Shown: positions 8,700 to 19,958, numbered from the stretch's first letter. The stretch is DNA of 64,000 nucleotides from Gallionella sp. (GCA_028710565.1 JAQTTV010000008.1:62001-126000); one strand, 5' to 3'. Notes: a model not told the origin generated them from the sequence alone. Numbers and translations: made by a program.

Positions 8700-8776
8700 C
8701 TTCAAGGGCGGAATCACCCCATCCCCTCTCCAACTCTCCCCTTGAAGGGGAGAGCGAAGCGAGGGGGTAATTAGGA
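8700..8776. repeat. Palindromic CCCCATCCCCTC-type intergenic repeat
   Basis: This stretch has the inverted pair CTCTCCCCTT/AAGGGGAGAG around 8735-8754 and flanking pyrimidine-rich and purine-rich arms. It is related in style to the CCCTCCCCC-type repeats elsewhere in the window but is a different sequence. It sits between the convergent creD and nth genes and could act as a bidirectional transcription barrier. Confidence 0.6.
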
Positions 8777-8830
8777 TGGGGGTGGGGGTGGGGGTGGGGG
8801 TGGGGGTGGGGGTGGGGGTGGGGGTGGGGT
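8777..8830. repeat. (TGGGGG)n hexanucleotide microsatellite
   Basis: Eight uninterrupted copies of TGGGGG begin at 8777 and are followed by a shortened ninth unit. Any four adjacent G-runs could form a stacked G-quadruplex on the plus strand, or an i-motif on the other. Such tracts are prone to slippage, so copy number probably varies between isolates. It lies between the 3' ends of creD and nth. Confidence 0.9.
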
Positions 8831-8875
8831 ATAACCGCGTTTCACCCACTGTAAATCACATAGAACCAAAAATAA

Positions 8876-9538
8876 TTAGGGATACGTTGACGGGCACAAG
8901 TCGCGCAGGAAACACGACTCGCATTTAGGTTTGCGCGCTTGGCAAATATATCGACCATGCAGAATTAACCAATGATGCGCATCCAGCTGAAAGGCTTTGG
9001 GAATGGCTTTCATCAAGCCATTTTCAACTTCCAATACCGTTTTGCCAGGGGCTATTTTCAAACGATTGCTGAGACGAAAAATATGGGTATCCACCGCAAT
9101 GGTGGGTAGGCCAAAGGCGGTATTGAGGATGACGTTGGCGGTTTTACGTCCCACCCCAGGCAAGGCTTCCAATTCGGCACGGGTTTGAGGCACTTCGCCG
9201 CCATGCCGCGTTAGCAACAGTTGGCAAGTGGCGATGACGTGTTTGGCTTTGGTTTTGTACAAGCCGATGCGCTGGATAAACTCACGCAAGCGCGTCTCGC
9301 CCAAGTCCAAAATAGCTTGCGGGGTATTCGCGATGGGGAAAAGTTGACGGGTGGCGAGGTTGACGCTGACATCGGTGGCTTGCGCCGACAACATCACGGC
9401 GACCAATAATTCAAACGCCGAGTGGTATTCCAGCTCGGTGGTGGGATGCGGATTCGCCGCTTGCAGGCGTTGAAAAATCTGCTTGATGCGCGCCGATTTC
9501 GATAAGGAACTACGTCGCACGGTACTTGCAATTTCCAT
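8876..9538 (-). CDS. nth: Endonuclease III (DNA glycosylase/AP lyase)
   Basis: Base-excision repair enzyme removing oxidised pyrimidines. From the ATG at 9538 it is 220 residues, close to E. coli Nth (211); an upstream TTG at 9562 would add 8 unlikely residues. The helix-hairpin-helix LPGVGRKTANVIL contains the catalytic lysine, and VDTHIFRLSNR the catalytic aspartate. The C-terminal 4Fe-4S cluster ligands are intact with C-x6-C-x2-C-x5-C spacing (CQARKPKCESCFLRDLC). It lies directly downstream of rsxE, the order seen in E. coli and many gammaproteobacteria. Confidence 0.96.
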   Translation of the reverse strand: MEIASTVRRSSLSKSARIKQIFQRLQAANPHPTTELEYHSAFELLVAVMLSAQATDVSVNLATRQLFPIANTPQAILDLGETRLREFIQRIGLYKTKAKHVIATCQLLLTRHGGEVPQTRAELEALPGVGRKTANVILNTAFGLPTIAVDTHIFRLSNRLKIAPGKTVLEVENGLMKAIPKAFQLDAHHWLILHGRYICQARKPKCESCFLRDLCPSTYP

Positions 9539-9562
9539 TTTGACTAAACAGTGCGTTCCCAA

Positions 9563-10261
9563 CTAGCCAGCAGCTGGTGTGCAACCAGCCTCAATCGGCG
9601 CGGGTGTTTGTCCCGCTTTTTCTGCGGCGCGAGCGTTTAACCAGTTTTTCCCCGCAATCAAACACCCCAAAACGATAAACGCCCCAGGCGGCAAAATCGC
9701 TAACAAAAATCCGTGATAATTAGGCACAACGGTGATGACTAAAAATTTCGCACCTTCGCCGAACACAGTTTCGATGCCTGACAACAACGTGCCATGACCC
9801 AAAATTTCACGTATGCCGCCCAATACCGCCAAGACTGCGGTCAATCCCAGTCCCATCGCCAAGCCATCCAACGCAGATTCTAGCGGAGGGTTTTTGGAGG
9901 CAAAGGCTTCCACCCGTGCCAACACGATACAGTTGGTTACAATCAGCGGAATAAAAATGCCCAAGACAATGTAGAGCGAATACATATAGGCATTCATGGC
10001 ATATTGAATGACGGTCACCAGCACCGCGATAATCAAGATAAACACGGGAATGCGCGCTTCATTGGGGACAGCTTGACGAATTGGGGCAATCGCCGCACCT
10101 GACGCTGCCATCACCAAAGTGGTCGCCAGCCCCAAGCTCACTGCATTGACCACCGAACTGCTGACCGCCAAAATCGGACACAGCCCCAACAATTGCACCA
10201 CCCCCGTGTTTTGTTTCCACACGCCGTTGAACAAAATGTCTTTGAAGTTTTGGTAGGTCAT
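9563..10261 (-). CDS. rsxE: Ion-translocating oxidoreductase (Rnf/Rsx) subunit E
   Basis: Integral membrane subunit of the Rnf/Rsx complex that couples ferredoxin-NADH electron transfer to ion translocation or keeps SoxR reduced. The 232-residue product has about six membrane segments and the family signatures NGVWKQNTGVVQLLGLCPILAVSSS and VTNCIVLARVEAFASKN. The position directly before nth is conserved. What is odd is upstream: rsxG and the other rnf genes, which normally precede rsxE in one operon, are absent, and a dispersed palindromic repeat occupies the gap instead. The rest of the complex must be elsewhere or lost. Confidence 0.95.
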   Translation of the reverse strand: MTYQNFKDILFNGVWKQNTGVVQLLGLCPILAVSSSVVNAVSLGLATTLVMAASGAAIAPIRQAVPNEARIPVFILIIAVLVTVIQYAMNAYMYSLYIVLGIFIPLIVTNCIVLARVEAFASKNPPLESALDGLAMGLGLTAVLAVLGGIREILGHGTLLSGIETVFGEGAKFLVITVVPNYHGFLLAILPPGAFIVLGCLIAGKNWLNARAAEKAGQTPAPIEAGCTPAAG

Positions 10262-10589
10262 TTCAGGCTTTCAAAAAATGAGAAGGCAAGGGGCTAAGAC
10301 TCATCCCTTCACCCTTAAGTCGTAAGTATCTATACAACTCTTTCCATCTCGCCATATTCCCTCCCCCTAGCAGGGGGAGGGTTAGGGTGGGGGTAGAAAT
10401 CGTCGTTCTGTGCAGCCTTTCAACCCCCATCCCAGCCTTCCCCCTGCTAGGGGGAAGGAGTAGGTTTGCTATGATTTTAATTTAAATCATAATGTTGGAT
10501 GAAATAAAGCTCTTTTCTTTAAAATGTGTACAGATTCAGAAATTTGCAATAAATTGTGTAGATGGCTACACCCTTAAAGGGGAGAGTAT
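10262..10589. other. Gene-free gap upstream of rsxE holding a dispersed repeat
   Basis: This 328-base gap has no gene. Its core is a copy of the CCCTCCCCC-type palindromic repeat (10358-10460). An AT-rich segment follows (10480-10560). The rsxE promoter must lie here, or rsxE depends on distant transcription. Confidence 0.7.
10358..10460. repeat. Dispersed palindromic repeat, copy A
   Basis: The left arm CCTCCCCCTAGCAGGGGGAG and right arm CTTCCCCCTGCTAGGGGGAAG are each palindromic, and the two arms are inverted relative to each other around a spacer of about 40 bases. Full copies recur at 23758-23861 and 44005-44109, and half a copy at 22110-22149. All are intergenic. Confidence 0.88.
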
Positions 10590-11865
<1,276 letters not shown>

Positions 11866-11879
<14 letters not shown>

Positions 11880-13185
11880 TGGTTTCAGGTGCGCCGACGA
11901 TCACGGTCGCCATGGCTTGAGGGTTAAGGTGACGGGCAAACGCAGCATGTATCTGTGCTGTGCTGACTTGTTCGATGCGGTGGGTAAAATCATCCAGATA
12001 GGTCAACGGCAAATCATAAAAGCCAATTAGGCTGAGATAGCCCAAAATTTTACGATTACTATCAATCCGCATCGGAAAGCCGCCAATGATGTTTTGTTTC
12101 GCCGCACGTAATTCTTTTTCAGTTACACCTTGCGCAACAAATTTTGCAAACACCTGCCGTACTAATTGCAACGCCTGATCCGATTGCTCTTTCTTGGTTT
12201 GCAAGCCAATTTGGAACACACCCGTATATTTCAGCGGCATAAAATAGCTGTACACGCTGTATGCCAAGCCACGTTTTTCACGCACTTCATCCATCAGCCG
12301 CGACACAAAACCGCCGCCGCCCAAGATGTAATTGCCCACATAAAGTACATCATAATCTGGGTCGTTGCGTGCAACGCCAGGTGCGCCGATCAAGATATGA
12401 CTTTGGCTGGCGGGATGGGTAAGACGTTGTTCACTGGCTGCCGTCAGATGGTTCACCCTAGGCAACGCCGCCACCTCACCGCTCACAGGCAGTTGCGCCG
12501 TCAGTTGTTCAGCAATCGCTTCCGCTTGCGCACGCGTCACATCCCCCATCATCGCCACCACCGCATAACGCGCTTGGTAATGGGCGCGATAAAAATCTTG
12601 CACCGCTTGTTGCGTGATGGCTTCCACGGTCGCAGGGGTGGTATAGGCATCAAAAGCGTAAGGATGCGTGCCGAAAACGGCTTTATCAATAGCTTTGTCC
12701 GCAATGCTTTCAGGTTGCGTTTCCGCTTCTTTCAACGCCGCGATGGTGCGCGCTTTTTCTCGTGCCAAAATCGCTTCTGGAAACACGGGATGCTGCAACA
12801 AGTTCGCCAAAATCGCTAAAGCTCGCTCACGCTGTGCTGCTTGACTCAAGGTGCGCAAGGACACGCCCGCACTATCTTGATCGACTGCCATGCCCAGCTC
12901 TGCGCCGACATCCGCCATGCCTCGCGCAATGTCATCTTCACTCAGCTCAGTCGCGCCCGCTTTTAACAATTGATTGGTCAAGTCCGCAACACCCGCTTTA
13001 TCTACGGTGTCATAACCACTGCCCGCAGGGAATTTGACCGATACATCCAGCATCGGCAGATCGTGATTTTCCACAAACAACACTTTCGCGCCATGGGCAG
13101 TGCGCCACGTTTGAATGTGCGGCGTGGCGAACACTTGGCTGCTGACACAACACCAAACAACCACCAAGATTGAACTAATGCGCAT
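11866..13185 (-). CDS. M16B peptidase subunit lacking the zinc motif
   Basis: A 439-residue insulinase-family (M16B) protein with a signal peptide (MRISSILVVVWCCVSSQVFA). At the place of the zinc motif it has AGVADLTNQLL, so HxxEH is missing and this chain cannot bind the catalytic zinc. It retains the C-terminal substrate-binding segment SRLMDEVREKRGLAYSVYS, containing the conserved R/Y pair. The upstream neighbour has the converse pattern, so the two are inferred to form a heterodimeric periplasmic peptidase. The start overlaps that neighbour by 11 bases. Confidence 0.92.
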
Positions 13186-14530
13186 GAAACTCTCCTGCCG
13201 AATGGGGTTTGCCTTGTTTGGGTAGCGGTTGTGGATCCAATACCGCCACGGTCAATTGGTCATCTTGCAAATAAGTGGCAGCGACTTGCTGCACCTGCTC
13301 GGCGGTCACCGCCTGCAATTTTTCCAGCATCACGGCAAGCATGCGATGACTCAAACCCATGCTTTCAATTTGTCCAATTTGCATCGCCTGATAAAACACC
13401 GAATCCAGTTTATACACTTCACTCGCGACCACTTGCGCTTTGACGCGATTCAACTCTTCGGCACTCACGCCGTCTTTCGCCAAACGCAGCAGTTGCTGGC
13501 GTATCGCAAGTTCAACCTCCGCCGCCGTTTTGCCTTCGCTGGGCGTGGCTTCAATGATAAACAAGCCTGGCCCTCGTGAATTGCTGTCATAACCAACTCC
13601 CACATCACTGGCGACCTTTTGCTCTCGCACCAAAGCTTTGTTCAAGCGCGCCGCTTCATTGCCATCCAAAATGCCCGCTAAAATTTCCAACGCGTAAGGG
13701 GTGGTATCTTTTTGCGGGTCACGAATCACAGGCACTTGATACGCCATCATCAACTGCGGCAACTCAGCAGGGGCTTTGACCACCAAGCGTTTAATGCCCA
13801 CTTGCGGCATTTCGGTATAGACCCGACGCGGGGCTTGAGTTTGTTTGGGAATGCCGCCGTAATAGCGTTGTGCCAAGGCAAACACTTCTTTTGCTTGAAC
13901 ATCGCCCGCAATCACCAACGTGGCGTTATTCGGCGCGTACCAATGCCGATACCAGTCTTGCGCATCCCGCACCGTCATCGCTTGTAAATCGCTCATCCAG
14001 CCCACGACAGGATGCTGATAAGGATGCTCTTGGAAAATCGCCGCCATCATCTTTTCTTGCAACAAGCTATTGGGATTATCTTCCGTGCGCCAGCGACGTT
14101 CTTCCATCACCACTTGAATTTCTTTGGCAAACTCAGCCGCCGAAAACTGCAAATTATGCATGCGATCCGCTTCCAACTGCATCGCCAACGGCAATTTGGA
14201 TTTATGTAATTGCTGGAAATAAGCGGTGTAATCGGTATTGGTAAAGGCGTTTTCTCGCCCACCCGCGGCGGCAATACGCTTGGAAAACTCGCCCACAGGC
14301 ACGCGCTTCGTGCCTTTAAACATCAGATGTTCTAAGACGTGCGCCACCCCCGTTTTGCCTGTGACTTCGTCTATGCTGCCCGCTTTGTACCAAATTTGCT
14401 GCACCACCACAGGCGCGCGATGATCTTCCTTCACCACGACTTTCAAACCATTCGCCAAGGTGTGTTCAAACACCGCCGCCTGTCCCAGCGGTGCGGACAA
14501 CACACCCAAAATCACCCAAAAAATCTTCAT
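13175..14530 (-). CDS. Zinc-dependent M16B peptidase, catalytic subunit
   Basis: A 451-residue M16B peptidase from the ATG at 14530, chosen because it starts with a clean signal peptide (MKIFWVILGVLSAPLGQAA) and has an upstream AGGA; the frame to 14569 adds a poor N-terminus. The inverted zinc motif is intact: H64, E67, H68 in HVLEHLMFKG, with a downstream glutamate in the EIQVVMEERR region. It probably acts in the periplasm with the non-catalytic subunit encoded next. Substrate unknown; family members process or degrade short peptides. Confidence 0.93.
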   Translation of the reverse strand: MKIFWVILGVLSAPLGQAAVFEHTLANGLKVVVKEDHRAPVVVQQIWYKAGSIDEVTGKTGVAHVLEHLMFKGTKRVPVGEFSKRIAAAGGRENAFTNTDYTAYFQQLHKSKLPLAMQLEADRMHNLQFSAAEFAKEIQVVMEERRWRTEDNPNSLLQEKMMAAIFQEHPYQHPVVGWMSDLQAMTVRDAQDWYRHWYAPNNATLVIAGDVQAKEVFALAQRYYGGIPKQTQAPRRVYTEMPQVGIKRLVVKAPAELPQLMMAYQVPVIRDPQKDTTPYALEILAGILDGNEAARLNKALVREQKVASDVGVGYDSNSRGPGLFIIEATPSEGKTAAEVELAIRQQLLRLAKDGVSAEELNRVKAQVVASEVYKLDSVFYQAMQIGQIESMGLSHRMLAVMLEKLQAVTAEQVQQVAATYLQDDQLTVAVLDPQPLPKQGKPHSAGEFHAH

Positions 14531-14622
14531 CTCGCTTATCCTAAAATTGATTGTCGCTATCACCCACATTCACCCACCGACAACGTGTACCCCTCTCACT
14601 TTCCACCCTGCACCACCATGAT

Positions 14623-14709
14623 CGTAGGCTGGGTTGAGCATCAGCGAAGCCCAACAAATTACGCACAAGCACATGGTGAACGTTGAGCCGCGCACTTCAC
14701 CAACCTACG
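14623..14709. repeat. GTAGGTTGGGTTGAGC-type palindromic repeat
   Basis: The element begins CGTAGGCTGGGTTGAGC, contains AGCGAAGCCCAAC, and ends with CCAACCTACG, the inverted counterpart of its start. A second copy lies at 16217-16267 and a diverged one near 15763-15828. All lie between genes in this small-gene region. Confidence 0.75.
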
Positions 14710-14726
14710 CTGGTTAAAAGATGCCA

Positions 14727-15164
14727 TCATAGACTTTGACTTTTTTGCAAGTCCATACCCATATAAAACATTCCCTCACAATTTTGCATACCACTCTGCC
14801 GTATTTTGTCCGCTTCGTCCATGACAGTTCGCGTGACGAAGTATTCGCCTGATTGGTTTGGCATGGGTTTCTGATTGAGATTCAAATAGTCAATTTTCGC
14901 TTTCTCCGCCGCGACTTGACATTGCGTGAGTTCAATCTGCAACTTGGCATTGGCTTCTGATCGTCGGCGTAATAACTCAATACTTGTCCCTGTGTTGATA
15001 CTAGCCTGCTCCTCAGCAGAACGTATCATGTCCGCAACGACTTGTTCTTGCTTTAAATATTCAAAATAGGACGCAGCCCCGTAAGACCAAATGCCGCTAC
15101 TGAGCAAGACAAGCAGCAGCATGGAAATAATTATTCTCTTCAATGATGTCGCTTCTCGCTGCAT
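14727..15164 (-). CDS. Hypothetical membrane-anchored protein
   Basis: Family not recognised. The 145-residue product has one N-terminal hydrophobic segment (about 10-30, IIISMLLLVLLSSGIWSYGA) that could be a signal anchor. The rest is helical and hydrophilic with coiled-coil character (SIELLRRRSEANAKLQIELTQCQVAAEKAKIDYLNL) and two cysteines that could pair outside the cytoplasm. It is monocistronic between repeats. Codon pattern looks plausible for a real gene. Confidence 0.6.
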   Translation of the reverse strand: MQREATSLKRIIISMLLLVLLSSGIWSYGAASYFEYLKQEQVVADMIRSAEEQASINTGTSIELLRRRSEANAKLQIELTQCQVAAEKAKIDYLNLNQKPMPNQSGEYFVTRTVMDEADKIRQSGMQNCEGMFYMGMDLQKSQSL

Positions 15165-15206
15165 TTTAATCCCCCTAGTCCCGTTATTTGGTTGACTGCA
15201 ATTTGC

Positions 15207-15345
15207 CTAGAATTCTATGCTTGCACCGCAAGCAGCGCGATAACAGTGGGCTGCATTTTTCAGCAAGCCAATCACCACATTGGTGTCCAGCAGCCATTTA
15301 GCTCCACTCCCTATTGAGATTCACAGGAATGTACGATGTTTTATG
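15207..15345 (-). pseudogene. VapBC toxin-antitoxin remnant
   Basis: On the minus strand 15345-15298 encodes HKTSYIPVNLNREWS and a stop, like the tail of a VapB-type antitoxin. Directly after it 15296-15207 reads WLLDTNVVIGLLKNAAHCYR and stops; LLDTNVVI is the first strand of a PIN-domain (VapC) RNase with the catalytic aspartate. The toxin frame has no in-frame ATG and ends after about 29 residues, where an intact VapC needs about 130. Both genes are therefore truncated debris. Confidence 0.65.
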
Positions 15346-15721
15346 AGCCTCTCAGCATCTTCTTCACTTCGTCATCATTTAGCTCGTGTCCGACCCAGAC
15401 AACAACCTTTTTGGCACCCGCACCAATGGCAATCTCGTGGATGATACGCTCCTCAATTTCTGACAAGCCGCCTTCAACCATTTCTAATGGATGAATGACA
15501 ATGTCAGGTGAAACAGCCAGAAAACTTCCTTTGGACACTTGCTTCAAGGCATCTTTCAACGCTTTTTCAGCCACTCCGAACTGACCAATAAGCAGCCTAG
15601 TCGTGGTAAAGGGTGTCTGGGCTACGCTGGTCACATCAAGTCCAGACTTCAAACTCCGAACTTGAAATTGATTTCGCCGTACTTTGACATACATGGCATT
15701 TGAAAAGAAATTGGCTAACAT
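15341..15721 (-). CDS. Small protein resembling part of MreB/actin-like proteins
   Basis: A 126-residue protein. Its C-terminal half (VSPDIVIHPLEMVEGGLSEIEERIIHEIAIGAGAKKVVVWVGHELNDDEV) follows the pattern of the MreB segment in which a glutamate-rich helix precedes GAGA and a beta strand. Short stand-alone homologues of this kind occur in other proteobacteria. It lacks most of the ATPase fold, including the phosphate loops, so it cannot be a working MreB. Function unknown; a regulator or binding partner of the actin-like cytoskeleton is one possibility. The VapBC debris begins at its 3' end. Confidence 0.6.
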   Translation of the reverse strand: MLANFFSNAMYVKVRRNQFQVRSLKSGLDVTSVAQTPFTTTRLLIGQFGVAEKALKDALKQVSKGSFLAVSPDIVIHPLEMVEGGLSEIEERIIHEIAIGAGAKKVVVWVGHELNDDEVKKMLRGS

Positions 15722-15853
15722 ATTGAATCAAATAAAATATAAAAACCCTAGAAACAACTGTATCGTTGGGTTGAGTACAGCTCAAAAAATCATGTCCAAA
15801 CACGAGGTGAATGTTAGGAGTAATTAAGTTCGATCAAACTTGCCCATATGGAC

Positions 15854-16165
15854 TTATTTCTTACCGAAAATGTATCCGACCATAGTGCCGAACAACACAC
15901 CCAATGAAGTGTCAAACTTTCCGAGATAACTAAGAACCGAAGCTGCAACCACGACTACGAAAATGATGCCTGCTTGGAGCCATTTCTCAAAGGCTGCATG
16001 ACTTGTTGTTTTTTCAAGCGTGGTTTTTTTCACATCTTCTACGACTGATAAAAGTCGTGTAGCTATTTCGTGCCCCTGTGGTGATTGGAGATAGGTAAGT
16101 AACGGCTTAAAATCCAGCTCTTCTGACGCTTGATGATGCTGAATCGGGTTAATTTCATTGCTCAT
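15854..16165 (-). CDS. Hypothetical small membrane protein
   Basis: Family not recognised. The 103-residue product has a soluble helical N-terminal half (about 1-62) and a C-terminal hydrophobic block of two membrane segments (about 65-83 and 85-101, IIFVVVVAASVLSYL then LGVLFGTMVGYIFGKK). The arrangement suggests a tail-anchored inner membrane protein with a cytoplasmic domain. It stands alone between repeats upstream of the metH 3' end. Confidence 0.6.
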   Translation of the reverse strand: MSNEINPIQHHQASEELDFKPLLTYLQSPQGHEIATRLLSVVEDVKKTTLEKTTSHAAFEKWLQAGIIFVVVVAASVLSYLGKFDTSLGVLFGTMVGYIFGKK

Positions 16166-16216
16166 TTAAAGACTACCTCCAAAATTCTATTTTGATTAAA
16201 GAACGGACAGACTCTA

Positions 16217-16267
16217 CCCAACCACGCGGTAAACGTTGGGCTTCGCTGACGCTCAACCCAACCTACG
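16217..16267. repeat. Second GTAGGTTGGGTTGAGC-type repeat, after metH
   Basis: Contains AACGTTGGGCTTCGC followed by GCTCAACCCAACCTACG, the reverse orientation of the repeat at 14623-14709. It lies 8 bases beyond the metH stop and can form a hairpin, so it may also help terminate metH transcription. Confidence 0.7.
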
Positions 16268-16274
16268 TTTTGTT

Positions 16275-19200
16275 CTAATAGCTCAACACAGGAGCCAACC
16301 ACCGTTCCGCCTCGTCCAAGCTCATGCCTTTGCGCTTCGCATAATCTTCCACTTGGTCTTTATCGACTTTGCCTGTGGCGAAGTATTTGGCTTCGGGGTG
16401 GGAGAAGTAGAAGCCTGACACGGCTGCGGTGGGGAGCATGGCGTAGCTTTCGGTCAAGGTAATGTCCGCGTTGGCAGGGGCTTGCAATAAGTCAAACAGC
16501 GCGCCTTTTTCGGTGTGATCGGGGCAGGCGGGGTAGCCTGGGGCGGGGCGGATGCCGCGATATTTCTCTGCAATCAAGCTGTCGTTGTCCAAGCCTTCGT
16601 CGTTGGTGTAGCCCCAGTATTCGCGGCGGATTTTGGCGTGCAACAATTCGGCGAAGGCTTCTGCCAAGCGGTCTGCGAGGGCTTTAAGCAAGATGGCGTT
16701 GTAGTCGTCATTGTCTGCTTCAAACGCTGCCACGCGTGCGTCGATGCCGATGCCTGTGGTCACCGCAAACGCGCCGATATAGTCGTCCGTGCCTTTGGGG
16801 GCGATGTAATCGGCGAGGCAGAAGTTGGGGATAGCCGCAGGTTTTTTGGTTTGTTGGCGCAGGTTATGCCACGTCATTGCCACGGAACTGCGCGTGCCAT
16901 CGGTGTAAATTTCGATGTCGTCGCTGTTCACTTGGTTAGCGGGGAACAAGCCAAACACGCCGTTTGCGGTCAGCCACTTTTCGGCGATGAGCTGCTTCAA
17001 CATCGCTTGCGCGTCGGCGAACAATTTGGTGGCTTCTTCGCCCACGACTTCGTCTTGCAAAATTTTGGGGTAGCGTCCCGCCAACTCCCACGCTTGGAAA
17101 AATGGTGTCCAATCAATGTAGGTAGCGATTTCTGCCAGCGAATAATCACGCAAACTGGTCACCCCCAGCGTGGCTGGTTTGGGCGGGGTGTAGTTTGCCC
17201 AGTCGGTTTTTAGCCCATGCGCACGCGCTTCTGCCAGCCCGACATGTGCGGCTTTGCCTTTGCTGCTTTCGTGCTTGTCACGCGCCTCGGCATAATCGGC
17301 TTTGATGCTCGCCACATAGTCATCACGCAGTGTGTCGGACAATAAATTACTGCACACGCCCACGGCACGCGACGCGTCCGTCACATAAATCACGGAACCA
17401 TCAGGATAATTCGGCTCGATTTTTACAGCCGTGTGTACCCGCGAAGTGGTCGCGCCGCCGATCAGCAACGGGATTTTGAAGCCTTGACGCTGCATTTCTT
17501 TGGCGACGTGCGCCATTTCTTCCAGCGACGGGGTAATCAGCCCCGACAAGCCGATGATGTCGGCGTTGTGTTCGCGGGCAGTGTCCAAAATTTGTTGGCA
17601 CGGCACCATCACGCCCATGTTGACCACTTCAAAGTTGTTGCATTGCAGCACGACGGTGACAATGTTTTTGCCGATGTCATGCACGTCGCCTTTGACCGTC
17701 GCCATGACGATTTTGCCCTTCGCGCTGGTGTTGCCCGTGCGCAATTTTTCGGCTTCGATATAGGGAATCAAATGCGCCACCGCTTGTTTCATCACGCGAG
17801 CGGATTTGACCACTTGCGGCAAGAACATCTTGCCCGCGCCGAACAAATCGCCGACTACGTTCATACCCGTCATCAACGGGCCTTCAATCACATCCACGGG
17901 GAACGCCGCTTCCAAGCGGGCGGCTTCGGTGTCTTCCACGATAAACGTGGTGATGCCGCGCACCAGCGCGTGGGTCAAGCGTTCTTGCACCGTACCATTG
18001 CGCCACGCCAAATCTTCGACTTGCGCTTTGCCGCCGCCTTTGACGTTTTCAGCCATCGCCACCAGCTTTTCGCCCGCGTCAGGATGACGGTTCAACACCA
18101 CATCTTCCACCGCGTCGCGCAATTCTTTGGGGATTTCTTGGTACACGCCCAACTGCCCCGCGTTGACGATGCCCATGTTCATGCCCGCTTGAATCGCGTG
18201 GTACAGGAACACGGTGTGTATCGCCTCGCGCATCGGCTCGTTGCCACGGAAGCTAAACGACACGTTGGACACGCCGCCACTGATTTTGGCGTAAGGCAGA
18301 TTTTTGCGGATCCACGCGCAGGCTTGGATGAAATCCACCGCGTAGTTGTTATGCTCTTCAATCCCCGTCGCGACCGCGAAAATGTTCGGGTCGAAAATGA
18401 TGTCTTCAGGCGGGAAGCCGACTTTGTTGACCAAAATGTCGTAGCTGCGCTGGCAAATGTCGATTTTGCGTTGGTAAGTGTCCGCCTGACCCGCTTCGTC
18501 AAACGCCATCACCACCGCCGCCGCGCCGTAGCGACGCACCAAGGTGGCGTATTTGATAAAGTTTTCTTCGCCTTCTTTCAGCGAAATCGAATTGACGATG
18601 CACTTGCCTTGTGCGCATTTCAGCCCCGCTTCGATGATGTTCCATTTCGAGGAGTCGATCATCAATGGCACGCGGCTTATGTCGGGTTCGGAGGCGATTA
18701 AGTTCAAAAACGTCACCATCGCCGCTTCGCCATCCAACATGGCTTCATCCATGTTCACGTCGATGACTTGCGCACCCGTTTCCACTTGCTGTTTGCAAAT
18801 TTCCAAGGCTTCTTCGTATTGTCCTTCCAAAATCAGGCGTTTGAATTTCGCTGAACCCGTCACGTTGGCTCGTTCGCCGACGTTGACGAACAGCGATTGA
18901 TCGCCGATGTTGAACGGCTCTAAGCCTGACAAGCGACATTCGACGGGATTGCTAGGAATTTGGCGCGGGGCGATGTCTTTAACCGTTTCGGCAATCGCTT
19001 GGATAAACGCGGGCGACGTGCCGCAGCAGCCGCCGATGATGTTGAGAAAGCCGCTTTCCGCCCACTCCTTGATATGCCCCGCCATGTTTTGCGGGGTGTC
19101 GTCATAACCCGTTTCCGCCAAAGGATTGGGCAAGCCCGCGTTGGGATGCGCGGACACATAACAGTTGGCGACGCGGGACAATTCCGCGACATATTGCCGC

Positions 19201-19958
19201 AACTCTTCCGCGCCCAGCGCGCAGTTCAGCCCGATGGACAAGGGTTGCGCGTGCGCCAAGGAATTGTAAAACGCTTCGGTCACTTGCCCCGTCAAAGTAC
19301 GCCCAGACGCGTCGGTGATCGTGCCCGAAATCATAATCGGCAAGCGCGTACCGCGTTCGTCAAACACTGCCTGCACCGCAAAAATCGCGGCTTTAGCGTT
19401 CAGTGTATCGAAAATGGTTTCGATCAAAATCAAATCCGCGCCGCCGTCCATCAAGCCGCGTGTCGCATCGCTGTAATCCGCAACCAGTTGATCAAAATGG
19501 ATATTACGCGCAGCAGGGTTGTTGACATCAGGCGAAATGGTCGCGGTTTTATCGGTCGGGCCGAGTACGCCCGCCACAAAACGTGGCTTGTCCGCCGTGG
19601 CGTATTGGTCGCAGGCTTCCCGCGCCAAGCGCGCACCCGCCACATTCAGCTCGTAATTCAACGCCGACATGCCGTAAGCGTTCAACGTCGTCGCATTCGC
19701 ACCAAAGGTATTCGTTTCCAGAATATCCGCACCCGCCGCCAAATACTCGCAGTGAATCGCCTTAATGACTTCGGGCTTGGTCAAGACCAGCAAGTCGTTA
19801 TTGCCTTTCAAATCCCGATGCCAATCCGCAAACTGCGTCCCGCGATAATCCGCTTCGGTCAATTTATAACGTTGAATCATCGTCCCCATCGCCCCGTCGA
19901 GGATGAGAATACGTTGTTTTAACAGGGTTTCAATGGGATGGAGGGTAGGATGATTCAT
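16275..19958 (-). CDS. metH: Cobalamin-dependent methionine synthase
   Basis: MetH transfers a methyl group from 5-methyltetrahydrofolate to homocysteine through cobalamin. The 1227 residues equal the length of E. coli MetH, and all four modules are visible: homocysteine domain (about 1-330, zinc cysteines in GLNCALG and GGCCGTSP), pterin domain (about 350-620), cobalamin domain (about 650-890, with DVHDIGKN supplying the cobalt-ligating histidine), and SAM-dependent reactivation domain (about 900-1227, ending [19 protein letters not shown]). Monocistronic. The 5' region shows no cobalamin riboswitch. Confidence 0.98.
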   Translation of the reverse strand: MNHPTLHPIETLLKQRILILDGAMGTMIQRYKLTEADYRGTQFADWHRDLKGNNDLLVLTKPEVIKAIHCEYLAAGADILETNTFGANATTLNAYGMSALNYELNVAGARLAREACDQYATADKPRFVAGVLGPTDKTATISPDVNNPAARNIHFDQLVADYSDATRGLMDGGADLILIETIFDTLNAKAAIFAVQAVFDERGTRLPIMISGTITDASGRTLTGQVTEAFYNSLAHAQPLSIGLNCALGAEELRQYVAELSRVANCYVSAHPNAGLPNPLAETGYDDTPQNMAGHIKEWAESGFLNIIGGCCGTSPAFIQAIAETVKDIAPRQIPSNPVECRLSGLEPFNIGDQSLFVNVGERANVTGSAKFKRLILEGQYEEALEICKQQVETGAQVIDVNMDEAMLDGEAAMVTFLNLIASEPDISRVPLMIDSSKWNIIEAGLKCAQGKCIVNSISLKEGEENFIKYATLVRRYGAAAVVMAFDEAGQADTYQRKIDICQRSYDILVNKVGFPPEDIIFDPNIFAVATGIEEHNNYAVDFIQACAWIRKNLPYAKISGGVSNVSFSFRGNEPMREAIHTVFLYHAIQAGMNMGIVNAGQLGVYQEIPKELRDAVEDVVLNRHPDAGEKLVAMAENVKGGGKAQVEDLAWRNGTVQERLTHALVRGITTFIVEDTEAARLEAAFPVDVIEGPLMTGMNVVGDLFGAGKMFLPQVVKSARVMKQAVAHLIPYIEAEKLRTGNTSAKGKIVMATVKGDVHDIGKNIVTVVLQCNNFEVVNMGVMVPCQQILDTAREHNADIIGLSGLITPSLEEMAHVAKEMQRQGFKIPLLIGGATTSRVHTAVKIEPNYPDGSVIYVTDASRAVGVCSNLLSDTLRDDYVASIKADYAEARDKHESSKGKAAHVGLAEARAHGLKTDWANYTPPKPATLGVTSLRDYSLAEIATYIDWTPFFQAWELAGRYPKILQDEVVGEEATKLFADAQAMLKQLIAEKWLTANGVFGLFPANQVNSDDIEIYTDGTRSSVAMTWHNLRQQTKKPAAIPNFCLADYIAPKGTDDYIGAFAVTTGIGIDARVAAFEADNDDYNAILLKALADRLAEAFAELLHAKIRREYWGYTNDEGLDNDSLIAEKYRGIRPAPGYPACPDHTEKGALFDLLQAPANADITLTESYAMLPTAAVSGFYFSHPEAKYFATGKVDKDQVEDYAKRKGMSLDEAERWLAPVLSY

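Noticed and set aside
17433..18701. Long open frame (422 codons) antisense to metH
   Set aside because: It is the shadow of the strongly biased metH codon use; the protein is rich in His/Arg/Phe and has no domain. MetH on the other strand is complete.
18960..19922. 320-codon open frame antisense to metH
   Set aside because: Same reason: Arg/Ile/Gln-rich nonsense product opposite an intact conserved gene.
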